This document shows, in pieces, positions 33,954-47,200 of a stretch of DNA of 64,000 nucleotides. Under the pieces are notes generated by a model. It was given only the letters and a program-made list of their open reading frames with translations, was not told where the DNA came from and did not search any database. Source of the stretch: Spongilla lacustris (lineage: Eukaryota > Porifera > Demospongiae > Spongillida > Spongillidae); contig OX442432.1 of NCBI GenBank assembly GCA_949361645.1, forward strand, positions 873,733 through 937,732, read 5' to 3'. Numbering within the stretch: position 1 is the first letter of the stretch; each line of letters starts with the position of its first letter. A program made the translations under genes and the position numbers.

Positions 33954-35636
33954 CTAATATATCGACAAAGTCCGTGCACTTGGATCTGTGACCCCTTCAG
34001 CCCATCTGGGCATCCAGTGGTACGGAACAGCTGCTCTCTCCCCGGCACAGCCATAATTCTCCCTGTAGACGGAACGATAGTACCACGCCTCCGATGTGCT
34101 GGGACGCAGATGATTTATCGACACTGCTTGCTCCGCCCACTCCGCGGGTACGGTGGCAGCTGCACGATCTTTGCACTCCTGGTACCAGCTTTTCGCTGCA
34201 CCACTCACGCCATCACTGAATGCCTCTTTGCGACGCCACAACACACTATCTGGAAGTAATTGTGTCCCTTCAAAAGCCTTTCTCAGGATCCATTTCTCGC
34301 AGCGTTCGCCTTTGATAGGGCGACGCCATTGCGTTGCAATGCTTCGCATAAGCGCCACGAACTGTTTGTCAAGAAATGGCGTCCGGGCCTCCAGGCCGTG
34401 GCTACTAATGCTACGGTCGCTCCGCAGCACGTCGAAAAAGTGGATGTCGCGAAGGAGACGCTCCACTTCAGATTCAAACGCTTCGTCGGACGGAGCATTG
34501 TAAAAATACAAATACGAACCATTCACCTCGTCGCTTCCGTCGCCATTGAAGACCACCTTGCAGTCGGTCCGCCTACTTATCTCACGAGAAACGAGCCAAT
34601 TTCCAACGGACGCTCGAACGGTGGTGATGTCATAGCTCTCAATATCGCGTATGACGTCAGGCACAGCCCGCCAGAAATCATCCGGGGTCATTACTATCTC
34701 GCTGTGGTCGCTGCCTATGAAACTAGCCACTACGCGGGCGTAGGCAAGGTCAGCGCTTCCTTCGAACCCAATGCTGAAGGTCTTGAGTGGCGGCAATTTA
34801 GCCTCCACGAGCTGCTTCTGTACTAGGGCGGCGATCAGACTGCTGTCCACACCACCACTAAGAAGCGCGGCCACCGGACGTTCCATCATCATTCGCTTTC
34901 TAACGGCCGCCTCGAGCGCATGCGAGACAGCTGCACAAGTGCGTTCAAGTGCTACATTCTCTGGCATGCCAGGAAAGTCTGGAGCAAAGAAGGGAACTTT
35001 GAGCCAAGGAACTGTGTGAAAAGGCTCTAATGAGATACGTTTTCGCTGTTTAAGGTCATATACTGCATAGCATCCTGGAGGAAATGGCTCCACTACGTCA
35101 CAAAACGGCAGCAGTCCTTTCGTTTCACTAGAAAACATTAAGTACTCGTTGTCAACTTCAACGGTGTTGTTATGCAGTTCCGAGGCAGGCTTCTTAGTCT
35201 TGTGACCCACGTAAAGTGGACGAACGCCATACGGGTCTCGTGCTGCGACTACAGTGTTGTTTGTAGAATCAACGAGCAGCATCGCAAAGACTCCGTCCAG
35301 AGCTCGAAAATACGGAATCCCGTTTTTATCCATATGCTCCCACAGGCTGCCCAGAATTTCGCAGTCCGAGCCACTCCTGTTCACTAGACCGTATCGTGCT
35401 GCCAATTCTCGCCAGTTGTATATTTCTCCGTTACACACCCACTGCAGACTCCCGCTTTCCATTGGTTGCATTCCTCCATGATTCAACCCATTGATGGCCA
35501 ACCTCGCAAACCCAAGTACCCCTCCGGATACTTGCTTGAGAACGCTCTCTTCGGGCCCTCGTCCGCTCATCTTTTTAAGCCAGCAGTGCGCGTCAGGACA
35601 CGGCTTATCGCCAAACGCGGCCCATATTCCGCACAT
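33954..35636 (-). CDS. ASNS: Asparagine synthetase (glutamine-hydrolysing), intronless
   Basis: One uninterrupted frame of 560 residues (human 561), start ATG TGC at 35636. The enzyme makes asparagine from aspartate, glutamine and ATP in the cytosol. The N-terminal nucleophile Cys2 is in MCGIWAAFG; the glutaminase domain shows RGPE, CNGEIYN and RDPYGVRPLY; the synthetase domain has the PP-loop LLSGGVDSSLIAAL, then TFSIGF, ESYDITTVRASVGNWL, FNGDGSDEV, HGLEARTPFLD, LRKAFEG, LWRRKEAFSDGV and the terminal DPSARTL. These are animal-type (not bacterial AsnB) features. In a window where every other gene has introns, the complete lack of introns suggests a retrocopy that replaced or joined the parent gene, or transfer. 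All catalytic motifs are intact. Confidence 0.95.
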   Translation of the reverse strand: MCGIWAAFGDKPCPDAHCWLKKMSGRGPEESVLKQVSGGVLGFARLAINGLNHGGMQPMESGSLQWVCNGEIYNWRELAARYGLVNRSGSDCEILGSLWEHMDKNGIPYFRALDGVFAMLLVDSTNNTVVAARDPYGVRPLYVGHKTKKPASELHNNTVEVDNEYLMFSSETKGLLPFCDVVEPFPPGCYAVYDLKQRKRISLEPFHTVPWLKVPFFAPDFPGMPENVALERTCAAVSHALEAAVRKRMMMERPVAALLSGGVDSSLIAALVQKQLVEAKLPPLKTFSIGFEGSADLAYARVVASFIGSDHSEIVMTPDDFWRAVPDVIRDIESYDITTVRASVGNWLVSREISRRTDCKVVFNGDGSDEVNGSYLYFYNAPSDEAFESEVERLLRDIHFFDVLRSDRSISSHGLEARTPFLDKQFVALMRSIATQWRRPIKGERCEKWILRKAFEGTQLLPDSVLWRRKEAFSDGVSGAAKSWYQECKDRAAATVPAEWAEQAVSINHLRPSTSEAWYYRSVYRENYGCAGERAAVPYHWMPRWAEGVTDPSARTLSIY

Positions 35637-36004
35637 CCCTATGAACTTCGAACTCGGCGCTAACTAATATGGGCAAGCTCAGGGCAAGACAATAAACCCA
35701 ATTTTACAAGCCTAGCTTCTTAAGAACCGATGATTTAATTAACATCGTATGGTTTCGTCCAACGCGGTTAGATCACATCCTGAGTGTTTACCATGTACAT
35801 GTGCGGACAACGTGCTACCGGCAAGCATAAATAGTACCTGAACGGAAAATGGCCTTTTTTTTTTTTTCTTTTTTTTCTTTCTTTCTTTTGTTTGTTTGTT
35901 TGTTTGTTTGCGTTTCATTGATAACTGACAGTGCCCCTGGACTAATAAACATGGATAAATATGGAATAAAACAAAAAGCACAGCATGTACATCAAAGGGG
36001 CGTG
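35637..36004. other. Spacer upstream of asparagine synthetase
   Basis: Contains the probable ASNS promoter and TDRD9 3' flank, and a T-rich run (poly-T then CTTT and GTTT tetramers) at 35853-35910. No gene seen. Confidence 0.5.
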
Positions 36005-36740
36005 TCAAACAGGGTCATCAACATACAGTTCTGCTTCCTTGACTGTGTGCAGCTTCTCCTGCAGGTGCATGAGCAGCTCCTGGGGAGTGCGACACTTAAT
36101 GTTGCACAGTTCACATAAAAGATGGTCGTTAGGTGTCTTTGATCTGGTATGTAACGAGAGTGGGAAGAATATATCACATGCACACACATCACGTGCACAC
36201 ACATATCATTTGCAGGTACATCACGTGCACACACACATGCACACACACATGTACACACACATGCACACACACATGCACACACACACACACACATACAGAG
36301 ATGCCAGTCGTCGCAGTTCCTTCATCTTTACTTGAAGGTACATCACCCTGGCAGACTTGTGTTTATCAAGCATCTGCTCAGAAATGGCTATGCCGTTGTG
36401 CATGGGGTACAGTGGGAGGGGGGCCCCCTCCTGCTCCTCCTCCGAAATGAGAATGTGTTCGGGGGACACCTGATTCCAACCATGACAGTGGTAACTGCGC
36501 TTTGTCACAGATTCCCGTGGCTTGAGAAGCACTCTAGCAACGTGTGCATGAATGTGTGTGCATGTGGGTGTACGTTGGTGTGCAAGGACAATGTCAAGCT
36601 GTTTCACGCGTATGCCCTATGTACCCACTCTCTTAAGAGCTCTCTGGCCTTTTCCTGTATCTGCTTTGTGGCTGTCTCCCCCCACTGTGAAACAACCTCG
36701 CTGCCGATAGCTAAACAAATTGCTCTTCGAATTCCATTTA

Positions 36741-36783
<43 letters not shown>

Positions 36784-39700
36784 CTGCCCCCCACACTAAA
36801 GCACTTTTGCTAACCAGTTTCAAGTCTTGTTGTGTAAACAGTGTGTCAAATGTAAGCTCAATATCATGGTCTGGGTACAAGGATTCTCCCGTGCCCGGGT
36901 CAAACCCCAGACCACACAGGGCACCCGTGTACTGCCTTCTCAGCTCATCCGTCCTGCAGTAAGAGAAGCCCCTTCCCTGATCATTTAGCTGGCAATAATA
37001 AAACATGATCCACCCATGCACTTTAACTCTTCACAGCTATGCAGCATGGAAGGACATTCCATTTGTGCCGTTTTGCATTTTAGAAAAACCTAGACCACAC
37101 TTCTATTTAACGCCCCCCCCCCCCCCCCAAGTGATTGCTAACCTCATTTCCACCACAGGAGCAAAGAGTATGCAGACAATGTGGATGAGGCCGTGAATAT
37201 TGGGCATGAGGGTCACGTCCCTCACCAGGATGGTGTTGGTGGTGGCAGAGAGCTGTATGTTGGCCGCAAACATCATCCTCTCGTGCTCGTCCTGAGGCTC
37301 GCTGTTGACCACTATGGCATTGACAGACTCCCTCTCCACACGAACAGGGCACATCGAACCGATGGAGGTCATGGCGTAGAACGTGACCTCGTATGGACTT
37401 GTGGGGCCCTTCAGAGTGACCTGGCACACAAAGTAAACATGAACGCAAGGACTCAGCAACCTGGCTATGGTGGGGGGAGGGGCACTCATATGAGATACCA
37501 TTAGGCTCCACCCACAAGTGTTATACCAGTCAACTTTTGGAACTAGAAAACTTATAACATCATGTATGCAGGGGGTTTCCATCCAGGAATGGAGGACAGT
37601 GGGAAGCCCACAAGATGCAATGAAAGAAGAAGGAAACCAACCCAATGTGTACCACAACACACATTATTCAAATACCCACAGCAGTAGGGAAGCAGGAAGC
37701 ATTTACCATCTCCCCCCCTCCCCCAACACACAAAAAATAATGCTGCCATTAAACATATTCAAACCTCAACATTTAACATCACCCCCCCTCCCCCCATCCC
37801 AATATCCTACTGGAGTGATGGCCGTGTTTCCCACAATGTGCTTGGGATACTTCCCAGAGAGCTGCATGCTTGTGTACATGTGCCTGAGGTCCTGGCTCCA
37901 AGGCACAACTGTGGTATACATAGGTTCCTTCCCGAGGGTCAACAGACCCCCTCCACCCACAGGGTCCTGCTTCAGTTTGGGCTTCTCTGCTGTGGCACGC
38001 AGTTGACATCCCCTCTGGTGGGCTAACTGGGTGACAGGATGATGTGGGGCTTCAATTAGAACTGACATGCCCTTCCCACTCTCTGCCTTACCTCAGAGAT
38101 GGTTGGTTCATTGCAGTACACAGCAAAACCTTCGTCCACAAGCACTTGGTTTATGCGTGTGTCGTGCTGACCTGTCGTATCATACAGATCCCCACGAAGA
38201 GTGTTCTTCACATCTGAGTATACCTGGGGGGGCCAACATACACATCAGGGTACACCTGGGGGGCCAACATACACATCAGGGTACACCTGGGGGGCCAACA
38301 TACACATCAGGGTACACCTGGGGGGGCCAACATACACATCAGGGTACACCTGGGGGGGGCCAACATACACATCAGGGTACAACTGGGGGGCCAACATACA
38401 CATCAGGGTACACCTGGGGGGGGGGGGGGCCAACATACACATCAGGGTACACCTGGGGGGGGGGGGGGGGGCCAACATACACATCAGGGTACACCTGGGG
38501 GGGGGCCAACATACACATCAGGGTACACCTGGGGGGCACATCAGAATAGCTAACTCTTGTGTGATCCGACAACAAAGGTCTATTATTGTTACCAGCTACA
38601 AGACAGTACAATATGTCACCCAAGACTAGTACACATCATGGGAAAGACACACTGCTCCATTCCCTATGACAAAAGGTCAATACTTAACACCCCTTTTAAC
38701 ACCAAGGTGATCACAGGCCACCCCTTAACACCAAGGTGATCACAGGCCACCCCTTAACACCAAGGTGATCACAGGCCACCCCTTAACACCAAGGTGATCA
38801 CAGGCCACCCCTTAACACCAAGGTGATCACAGGCCACCCCTTAACACCAAGGTGATCACAGGCCACCCCTTAACACCAAGGTGATCACAGGCCACCCCTT
38901 AACACCAAGGTGATCACAGGCCACCCCTTAACACCAAGGTGATCACAGGCCACCCCTTAACACCAAGGTGATCACAGGCCACCCCTTAATACCAAGGTGA
39001 TCACAGGCTACCCTTAACACCAAGGTGATCATGTGCAGAAAACTGAAAATCAAGGTGCCCCCTTACATAAGTGTGGGCCCCCTTACATAAGTGTGGGCCC
39101 CCTTATATAAGTGGGGGCCCCCTTACATAAGTGCGGGCCCCCTTACATCAAAATAGAGATGCTTCTGAGCCACAAGCTCCCACAACCTCAGTGCTGCATC
39201 TTGGGTCCATTTGCCATCTGGTGAGAGGGAGGGGTCAGGCTTGATACCCTTCAGGTAGCACTCAAAGGCCTGACAATAGGGAACATACAAAACTGGATGA
39301 CAAAGGCACACAGGAAAAGACAGTGTTAATATTAATGCCATACTACTTACACATGTGCCTACATATGTGGTACAGAGACTCTACGTATGTGGTACAGAGA
39401 CCCTACGTATGTGGTACCTGTAGAGACTCTACGTACATAGGCCAAATTCTACAACCCATATGACAAAACAATTCTGTTAGGTCCCACCATGATGTGATGC
39501 CTGTTTGGACCCTCTACAATCAAATCACACATCATCACAGGTAATCACACACATACCATATTAGGTAATTATACATATACCATATTAGATAATTATACAT
39601 ATACCATATTAGGTAATTATACATATACCATATTAGGTAATCACACGCATACCATATTAGGTAGTCACAAACATACCATCATAGGTAATCTGCACAGTTC

Positions 39701-41858
39701 CAGTGGCAGTTCGCAGAGGTTGTCCAGAGACACAACATCAGAATTCCCATAATCCACAAACCACACCTACAGCGCAAAGGAGACCACACATGACACACAA
39801 GGTCAGCCACAACACTTCACTGCCACTGGCCTGGGCCTGTATCCTGTCATCAGGGGTGGTCAGTATGTCATTGATGCGTGCCCTGTAGTACATACCGTCC
39901 TCTGCGTACAGAGCCAGGCAGTATTGCCCTGGCATGCTGCGAGGGGGGAGGAGGAGGGGTGGGCACCTGCTCGTACGGATGGACTCCATCAGCTCCGCAA
40001 GGTCAGCATGGGTGTTGGCATCCGAGAAGTGTGCCCAAAAGGACCCTGCATTTATGACCTAGCCAGAGAAATGATGTACACGTACCCAAAACGAACTTGT
40101 ACACATGCCCTTCCACCACCTCCCCCACACCACTGGCTCCACCTCCCTACACCACTGGCCCCACCTCCCTACACCACTGGCCCCACCTCCCTACACCACT
40201 GGCCCCACCTCCCTACACCACTGGCCCCACCTCCCTACACCACTGGCCCCACCTCCCTACACCACTGGCCCCACCTCCCTACACCACTGGCCCCTCCTCC
40301 CCCACATCACTGGCCTCTCCTCCCCCACATCACTGGCCCCTCCCCCCACATCACTGGCCCCTCCTCCCCACATCACTAGCCCCTCCTCCCCACTGGCCCC
40401 TCCTCCCCACATCACTGGCCCCTCCCCACACCACTGGCCCCTCCTCCCCACATCACTGGCCCCTCCCCCCACATCACTGGCCCCTCCTCCCCACATCACT
40501 GGCCCCTCCCCCCACATCACTGGCCCCTCCTCCCCACATCACTGGCCCCTCCTCCCTCTCCATTTCTAACCTCTGTTACGGTGATCTGGTGCGTACCATA
40601 GCTAGGTAGCTTGACCTGAGGGGGTGGTAGAGGTAGAATGAGGAGGTGGGAGGAGACAGCCCCGCCCCATTAACGTCATATTAAAGGCGAAAGGCAGTAC
40701 CATATAGCTTACCTGAACTAGTTCTCTTCTGCTGGGTACTGGTCCAGACTGACTGCATGGATATACATAAGGGCACATCACAAGGGCAGGGAAGGGGGGT
40801 AGGGAGGGAAGGAGGGGGAGGAGGGAAGGAGGGGGGAGGAGGGAAGGAGGGGGGAGGAGGGGGAAAGGAGGGGGAAAGGAGGGGGGAGGAGGGGGAAAGG
40901 AGGGGGGAGGAGGGGGAAAGGAGGGGGAGGAGGGGGAAAGGAGGGGGGAGGAGGGGGAAAGGAGGGGGGGAGGAGGAGGAAAGGAGGGGGGAAGGAGGAG
41001 GAGGGAAGGAGGGGGGAAGGAGGGAAGGAGGGAAGGAGGGAAGGAGGGAAGGAGGGAAGGAGGGGGAAGGAGGGGTGGGAGTGCTTGTCCTTACACACTA
41101 ACTCCTGGCTGTGTGTCGATGGCCTTAATCCTCTCCAGCTCACCAATGGCCATCAGATCGCGGGTTGCCTTCTCATTTATATAGACGACGAGTGACTTGT
41201 TACGAAACTGCCTACCAGCAACACACCACACCAATAATAAACCAGAAGCATCTTCCCACAACACCCACCTCTTCTTCAAAGCAAGGTTCACAGCGTCCAG
41301 AACATGATTGTCAATGTTAAAATCAGAGGTCTTGAATTGGGACTGGGCCTGAGACAAGTGGATACGTTCAAACTCCAGAAACACCCTGTGTGTGAAGGAA
41401 GGGGCAGAGAGGGACAAACCACAAGCACAGCTGGATGACGACCACACCCTAACACAGCTGGATGATGACCACACCCCCTAACAGTGTCCACCAGCCTTGT
41501 AATAGCTTACTTTGATCCCTCAAAGTGGAGGGATTTCCCCCCTTTGATGTCACTGAACAAGGAGACCAGAGCCCCTGCATAGAGCTCAGAGTTAGGAGGA
41601 AGCCCACTCAGCTGCATGTGATGGTGGGAGGGAGGCACTATTTAGAGTCTGGACACCTCACTGAATCACACGTACCATTACAGTAGTAGTAGGGTCATGA
41701 CCGGAGAGCAATCTGTGGCTCATCTCATCATGAACTGGAGCCCACTTGAAATACCCAGGATAAAAGGCTCCAGCCATCACTATCTGTCAAAAGATAGAGA
41801 CAACACCGCCACACATCACATTGTGTGGTGTTCACATACATGCATGTGTGTACATGGA

Positions 41859-41906
<48 letters not shown>

Positions 41907-43837
41907 CAAATATACCTTCAGAATGAGTGTGTCATGTGGGTTTGTGCCACCTTCGCAAGTAGCCCTAAATGCATTGAGGGTATCTCTCTTCTCAACTCCA
42001 CTCCACAATATCAACACTACTCTACAAACCTTGTGACTAGTTTCTTGGTGGTGTTGATGTTGAAATGTCTGATAAGTCGCGTGGAGAGATCCTTAACCAA
42101 CTCAGCCACCTAAACACACAATTACATACATACACTCTCTGTTTTATATCCATCAATAAACCACACCTCATTTATTGCAGTTTTCTTTATATAGTTGCGA
42201 ATACACCAGTCCAGTTCAGACTGTAGAGAAAGGAGAGGAGGAGGTGGAGAGATGAACACACAATTTTTGACCTGACCCTGTCATTTCTAAACTGTCCAGA
42301 ATCTTTCCGAAAGTACCAATCCTGGCAAGGTAAGTGAAAAATTTCTTTTGGAGCCAACCGATAGGAAGATTCTAATGCTCACACACCTTATAGGCATGAA
42401 GGCATGCCATACAGTCACTTGTAGATGAATACGACCATCCCACCTTGGCCCTGGAAACGAAGGGTACAATAAGTGCAGCAACTCAAGGCGGGGGGGGGGG
42501 GGGGTCTCAGGAGGATAGAAATGTCTAAAGATGCAGCCATATCCTATATCTGTCTGAAACATATGCGCACTTTGCATGTACAGGCAATGGCTGTTTCAAA
42601 TAGCCACAGTAAGATGTCACTGCTTTGATTGAACACAGGTAAGCACCTCTAGGCCCAAACAACCCCCAAACACACCTAAAAAGCAACAATATACTATAAA
42701 CTAGTGTACTAAATAATAATGATCAATAAACTAGTGTACTAAATAATAATGATCAATAAACTAGTGTACTAACCTATAGGAAGACATTTCCTCCTGATAA
42801 CGCCTTGTGAAGAACGACTTCACAGACAAGCTTGCAGCTATCACCAGACACTCCTCCAGGTACCCAAACACATGTCCTAGCATGATCAGCTTCCCCAGCG
42901 ATACATTGATAGGCAGCTCTGCAAGCACACGACCAAGAAAGGTCAGCTCTCCATCTGATGGGTTGACCTTCCCATCCATAGCGATGGAGAGAGCACCGAT
43001 CTGCCACAAAGAGAAGCCAGTAAACCAGGCAGAGGAAATATATATCTACACATCCCCTCAAAACGTCTCCAACAGTCGCTCATAACATCTAATTATTATG
43101 TAACATTAAGTAACAAAAGCATCAAGGAGATTATACAATACACATCAATAAACCTACACACCCCATACACCCACCACCAATACACCTACACCCTCCCCGT
43201 GCACATTTCATTACTCTTTCATTTACACAAGCATTCTTCAATTCAAAGAGCAAGTTCCATTAGAAAACTGTAAAGCTTACAAGAGAACAGTGGCTTGCTT
43301 TATCACACGTACACCTGTGCCCCTCCCCTCCCCCCCCCCTCCCCCCACCACCCTGAGGTGGGGACCCAAACCCTCACCTCCTTCAGGTTGATAACAGCTC
43401 TCTGTATGTCAAAGAGGTTGGGTGGCTGCAAAGCCAGGGACAAGATGGTGCAAGGTTCCCCAAGGTCCAGCTTTTTGACATGCAGAATAACGCTCTCCAA
43501 TGGAGCACGCTAGACATGTTGTGTGCATGTTGTGTGTGCATATATGTACATGTGTGCGTGCGTGTGTTGTGCAGACACATGTACAGTTAACACACAGGCC
43601 CCACCCATCCCCCTGCCTTGCTCAGGTACTAACCTGCATCTCTGGCACACTGTACTGTAGTGTCTGGTTGTAGTAGAAGTCTCTTGTGATCAGACGATAG
43701 CACTTCCCGTCCCGCACACGCCCAGCTCTCCCCTGACGTTGGATCATAGAGGATTTGGAGGCCCAGTTCAGCCTCAGGCACTGGAAATTGGTGCCATGGT
43801 CACACACGAGCTCCTTCACCAGACAGAAGTCTATCAC

Positions 43838-43875
<38 letters not shown>

Positions 43876-44166
43876 CATGTGTGTGTGTGTGTTTGTGTGC
43901 ATGTGCATGTGTGCGTGTGCATGTGTGTGTGTGTGTGTGCATGTGTGTATGTGTGTGTGTGTGCATGTGTGTGTGCATGTGTGTGTGCATGTGTGTGTGT
44001 GCATGTGTGTGCATGTGTGCGTGGACAGCACAACAAGAAACAAAAGATGTCTAAAAACAAACCCTACAGCAAAGAGGATGTGTACCATAGACAATATCAG
44101 ATACTGTGATGGCACTTTCGGCTATGTTGGTGGCCAAGATGACCTAGATATGTGGGTACAAGCACA

Positions 44167-44221
<55 letters not shown>

Positions 44222-47200
44222 ACACACACACACACACTGCCTCCCACCTTCCTTTTCCCTTCCTCAGGCCTCAAGAACACCTGGTGCTGCTGGTCCCCAG
44301 ATATGGTAGAATGGAGAGGCAGGACCGTCAGATTAAGGCTGAGACATAAGAGAGAGCATCAAGGAAGGGAAGGTATAGACCACAGAAACTGAAACCTTTC
44401 ACACTGCCGTGTAATGACCCTATCCAACTCCTCAATCTCAGGCATCCCAGGAAGAAATATGAGTACGGTGCCCCTAGTGAAGCCTCGCAGCCGGTAACTA
44501 AGGAGGAAGTGATGAGGCCAATGGAAGGTAGCAAAGGCTCCACCCACTTTGGGTTCTTCTGCTCCATCCGGTCGAACTCATGGATAAGGGCACAAGCCAT
44601 CTTTGTGGTCTCCTCAGTCACCCTAGGGAAGTCAAGATCTGGAGGACTGCACTGCAGAATGATAGAAGCATGTCACACACCCACAGACACAGACACACAC
44701 ATACACACAGACAGACAGACAGACAGACACACACACACACACATACACACCCACACCCCCCACACACACATACTTGTCCTAAGTGTGTGATATCATCAAG
44801 GTAGAATTCCATAACAGAGTAAGGCTTTTCTGGGATAACCACCACAGGTGCAGGCACAATCTTGTCTCCCTCATAATGGCCAAAGTAAGGAGCCAACACG
44901 TCACCCTCAAGTGTGGCTGACATGAGGATAACCTTTGTGCGATGGTGGTCACATGACATATGTGCAATAGTCACATGACAGATGAAAATAACAATGTAAC
45001 ACAATAGAGCCTCCCATACTATCATGCATGTACATAACTCTACTTCACTGCCATACCTTATGTTGCTGTGTAGGTTGCTATACCCCTTCTACCATGGATG
45101 GGTCATACGTAAAGTCCATACATAAATCCCTTTACAATAAAGCCCTTTACAAGTCATACATAAAGCCCTTTACAGGTCATACATAAAGCCCTTTACAAGT
45201 CATACATAAAGCCCTTTACAGGTCATACATAAAGCCCTTTACAGGTCATACATAAAGCCCTTTATAGGTCATACATGAAGCCCTTTACATGTCATGAAGC
45301 CCTTTACATGTCATGAAGCCCTTTACATGTCATGAAGCCCTTTACATGTCATGAAGCCCTTTACATGTCATGAAGCCCTTTACATGTCATGAAGCCCTTT
45401 ACATGTCATGAAGCCCTTTACATGTCATACATGAAGCCCTTTACATGTCATACATAAAGCCCTTTACATGTCATACATAACTTTACAGGTCATACATAAA
45501 GCCCTTTACCCTTTATAGGTCAAACATTACATCCAAAAGCCCACCTTAGATGGTATCATGCAGCAACATGGTGCTCGCAGCAACATGGTGCTCGCAGCAA
45601 CATGGTGCTCGCAGCAACATGGTGCTCGCAGCAACATGGTGCTCGCAGCAACATGGTGCTCGCAGCTTCACAAACAATAAGACAATCCTCTACCTATACC
45701 ACTAAGTGTTTACTTCTGATGTGCCTTTACAAGGTACCTTTGAAGGTTACATGCCAAGCGATCATGGTCATATGATACTTGCCTAGTGATAGATATATCG
45801 TATAGCACTAAATAGTGGTGGGGGGGGGGGGGGGGGGGGGGGGGAGAGGGGAGGAGGGAACTATGCAAATTTTAACTAAATCAAATTTTAGCCACCCAAA
45901 TTTGCAGTAAAGTAACAGGTAAATTTAATTTTCACCCTCCACTATTTAGCACTATATGGTACATAGGGAGAAGATCAAGATAGTCACAATACAAGAGCAC
46001 TATGTGTTAATTAACACAACAGAGGAAGGTAATGACCACACCTACCTTGACACGCTTGGAGTTGGATTTCTGTAACTTTCTCACCACAAGGAGACAGAAG
46101 TCTGTGTCCTGGTCCCTCTCATGTACCTGAGGGCATGGCAGAGTGTCTTGACCCCACGTGCTATAGTATATGATGTCATGTGCTATAGTATATGATGTCA
46201 TGTGCTATAGTATATGATGTCATCCTTTAGTGGTTTTATTTTATTGTTGCAATCACACTAAGGTAAACTGCCATATTAGAACGGGTTGGTCAAATAAAAA
46301 CAGGGGGGGGGGGGGGGGGGGGTTTCCGAATAACCACAGCCTATAACCACCCTTTTGCGAACTACGCCCCTAAGTAGTTAATTTGTTTTCACGTACGTAC
46401 TGCTGTGATATACGCGCATCTATCAATAATTTGTATTTATTACAATAATTTAACCAAGCACAGGTAAACAAGTTTTGTTTTGCTGAATTCCAGCGATTCC
46501 CAGGAGGCTGTTGAAGAGGTAGGGGTTTGAAACTCATTCATTTAAATGTGTAGATTTGTGTAATAACCATAACTTAGCAATGCCCATTTCCACCAGGCTA
46601 GCTATGGCTCATTTAGTACTCACTTCGGTAATTTTCAATGGAGGTCACAAAGCCTCTCTTTGACTTGAAGTAGTTCTTCGGCATAACCACTTATAACAAA
46701 GTTTTAAGCTTAAAATCTATGTTGCATGACTTATGAATAGAAAGATGGGGGTATGGAGGGCTTTTGCTAGCTCTTGCAATGCATGGCTTTTTTTAAAATC
46801 AGTACCCCTCGAACTAACAGAAAGTGACATAGTTACAGGCAGAGAACGCAAATGTATTTTTTTGTGTGCTTAGAACTTCACTTTGGATACTTCCAGATAC
46901 GTTGGCGGCTTTGCTGGTTGTCTGTTCGATTGAAACTATTTTAAAAGCTACGACCCCCCCCCCCCCCCCCCCCCCCCCCGTTCTAATTTGGCACTCACCG
47001 CGAACCCCCCCCCCCCTCAGAGGTGCGAGTGGATATACAAAACAAAAGATGCTGCAAAACTTTTAAAACGATGGTATGATGTGCATCCGTCAGTAGTGAC
47101 ACTTGGTGGTGTTAAAAGTCCTCCCGATGATGCGTTTGACTTGTACAGTCCATTAAAAAACCTGTTCTAATATGGCAGCTTACCTTATAAACTCAATTCA

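Noticed and set aside
33954..35636. Bacterial contamination or bacterial gene transfer for the intronless ASNS
   Set aside because: The motif pattern (MCGIWA, YDITTVRASVG, DPSARTL) is that of animal ASNS and the flanks are typical of the rest of the window.
44166..44240. His/Thr-rich or Cys/Val-rich frames over CA/TG arrays throughout the window
   Set aside because: All are translations of dinucleotide repeats and have no other support.
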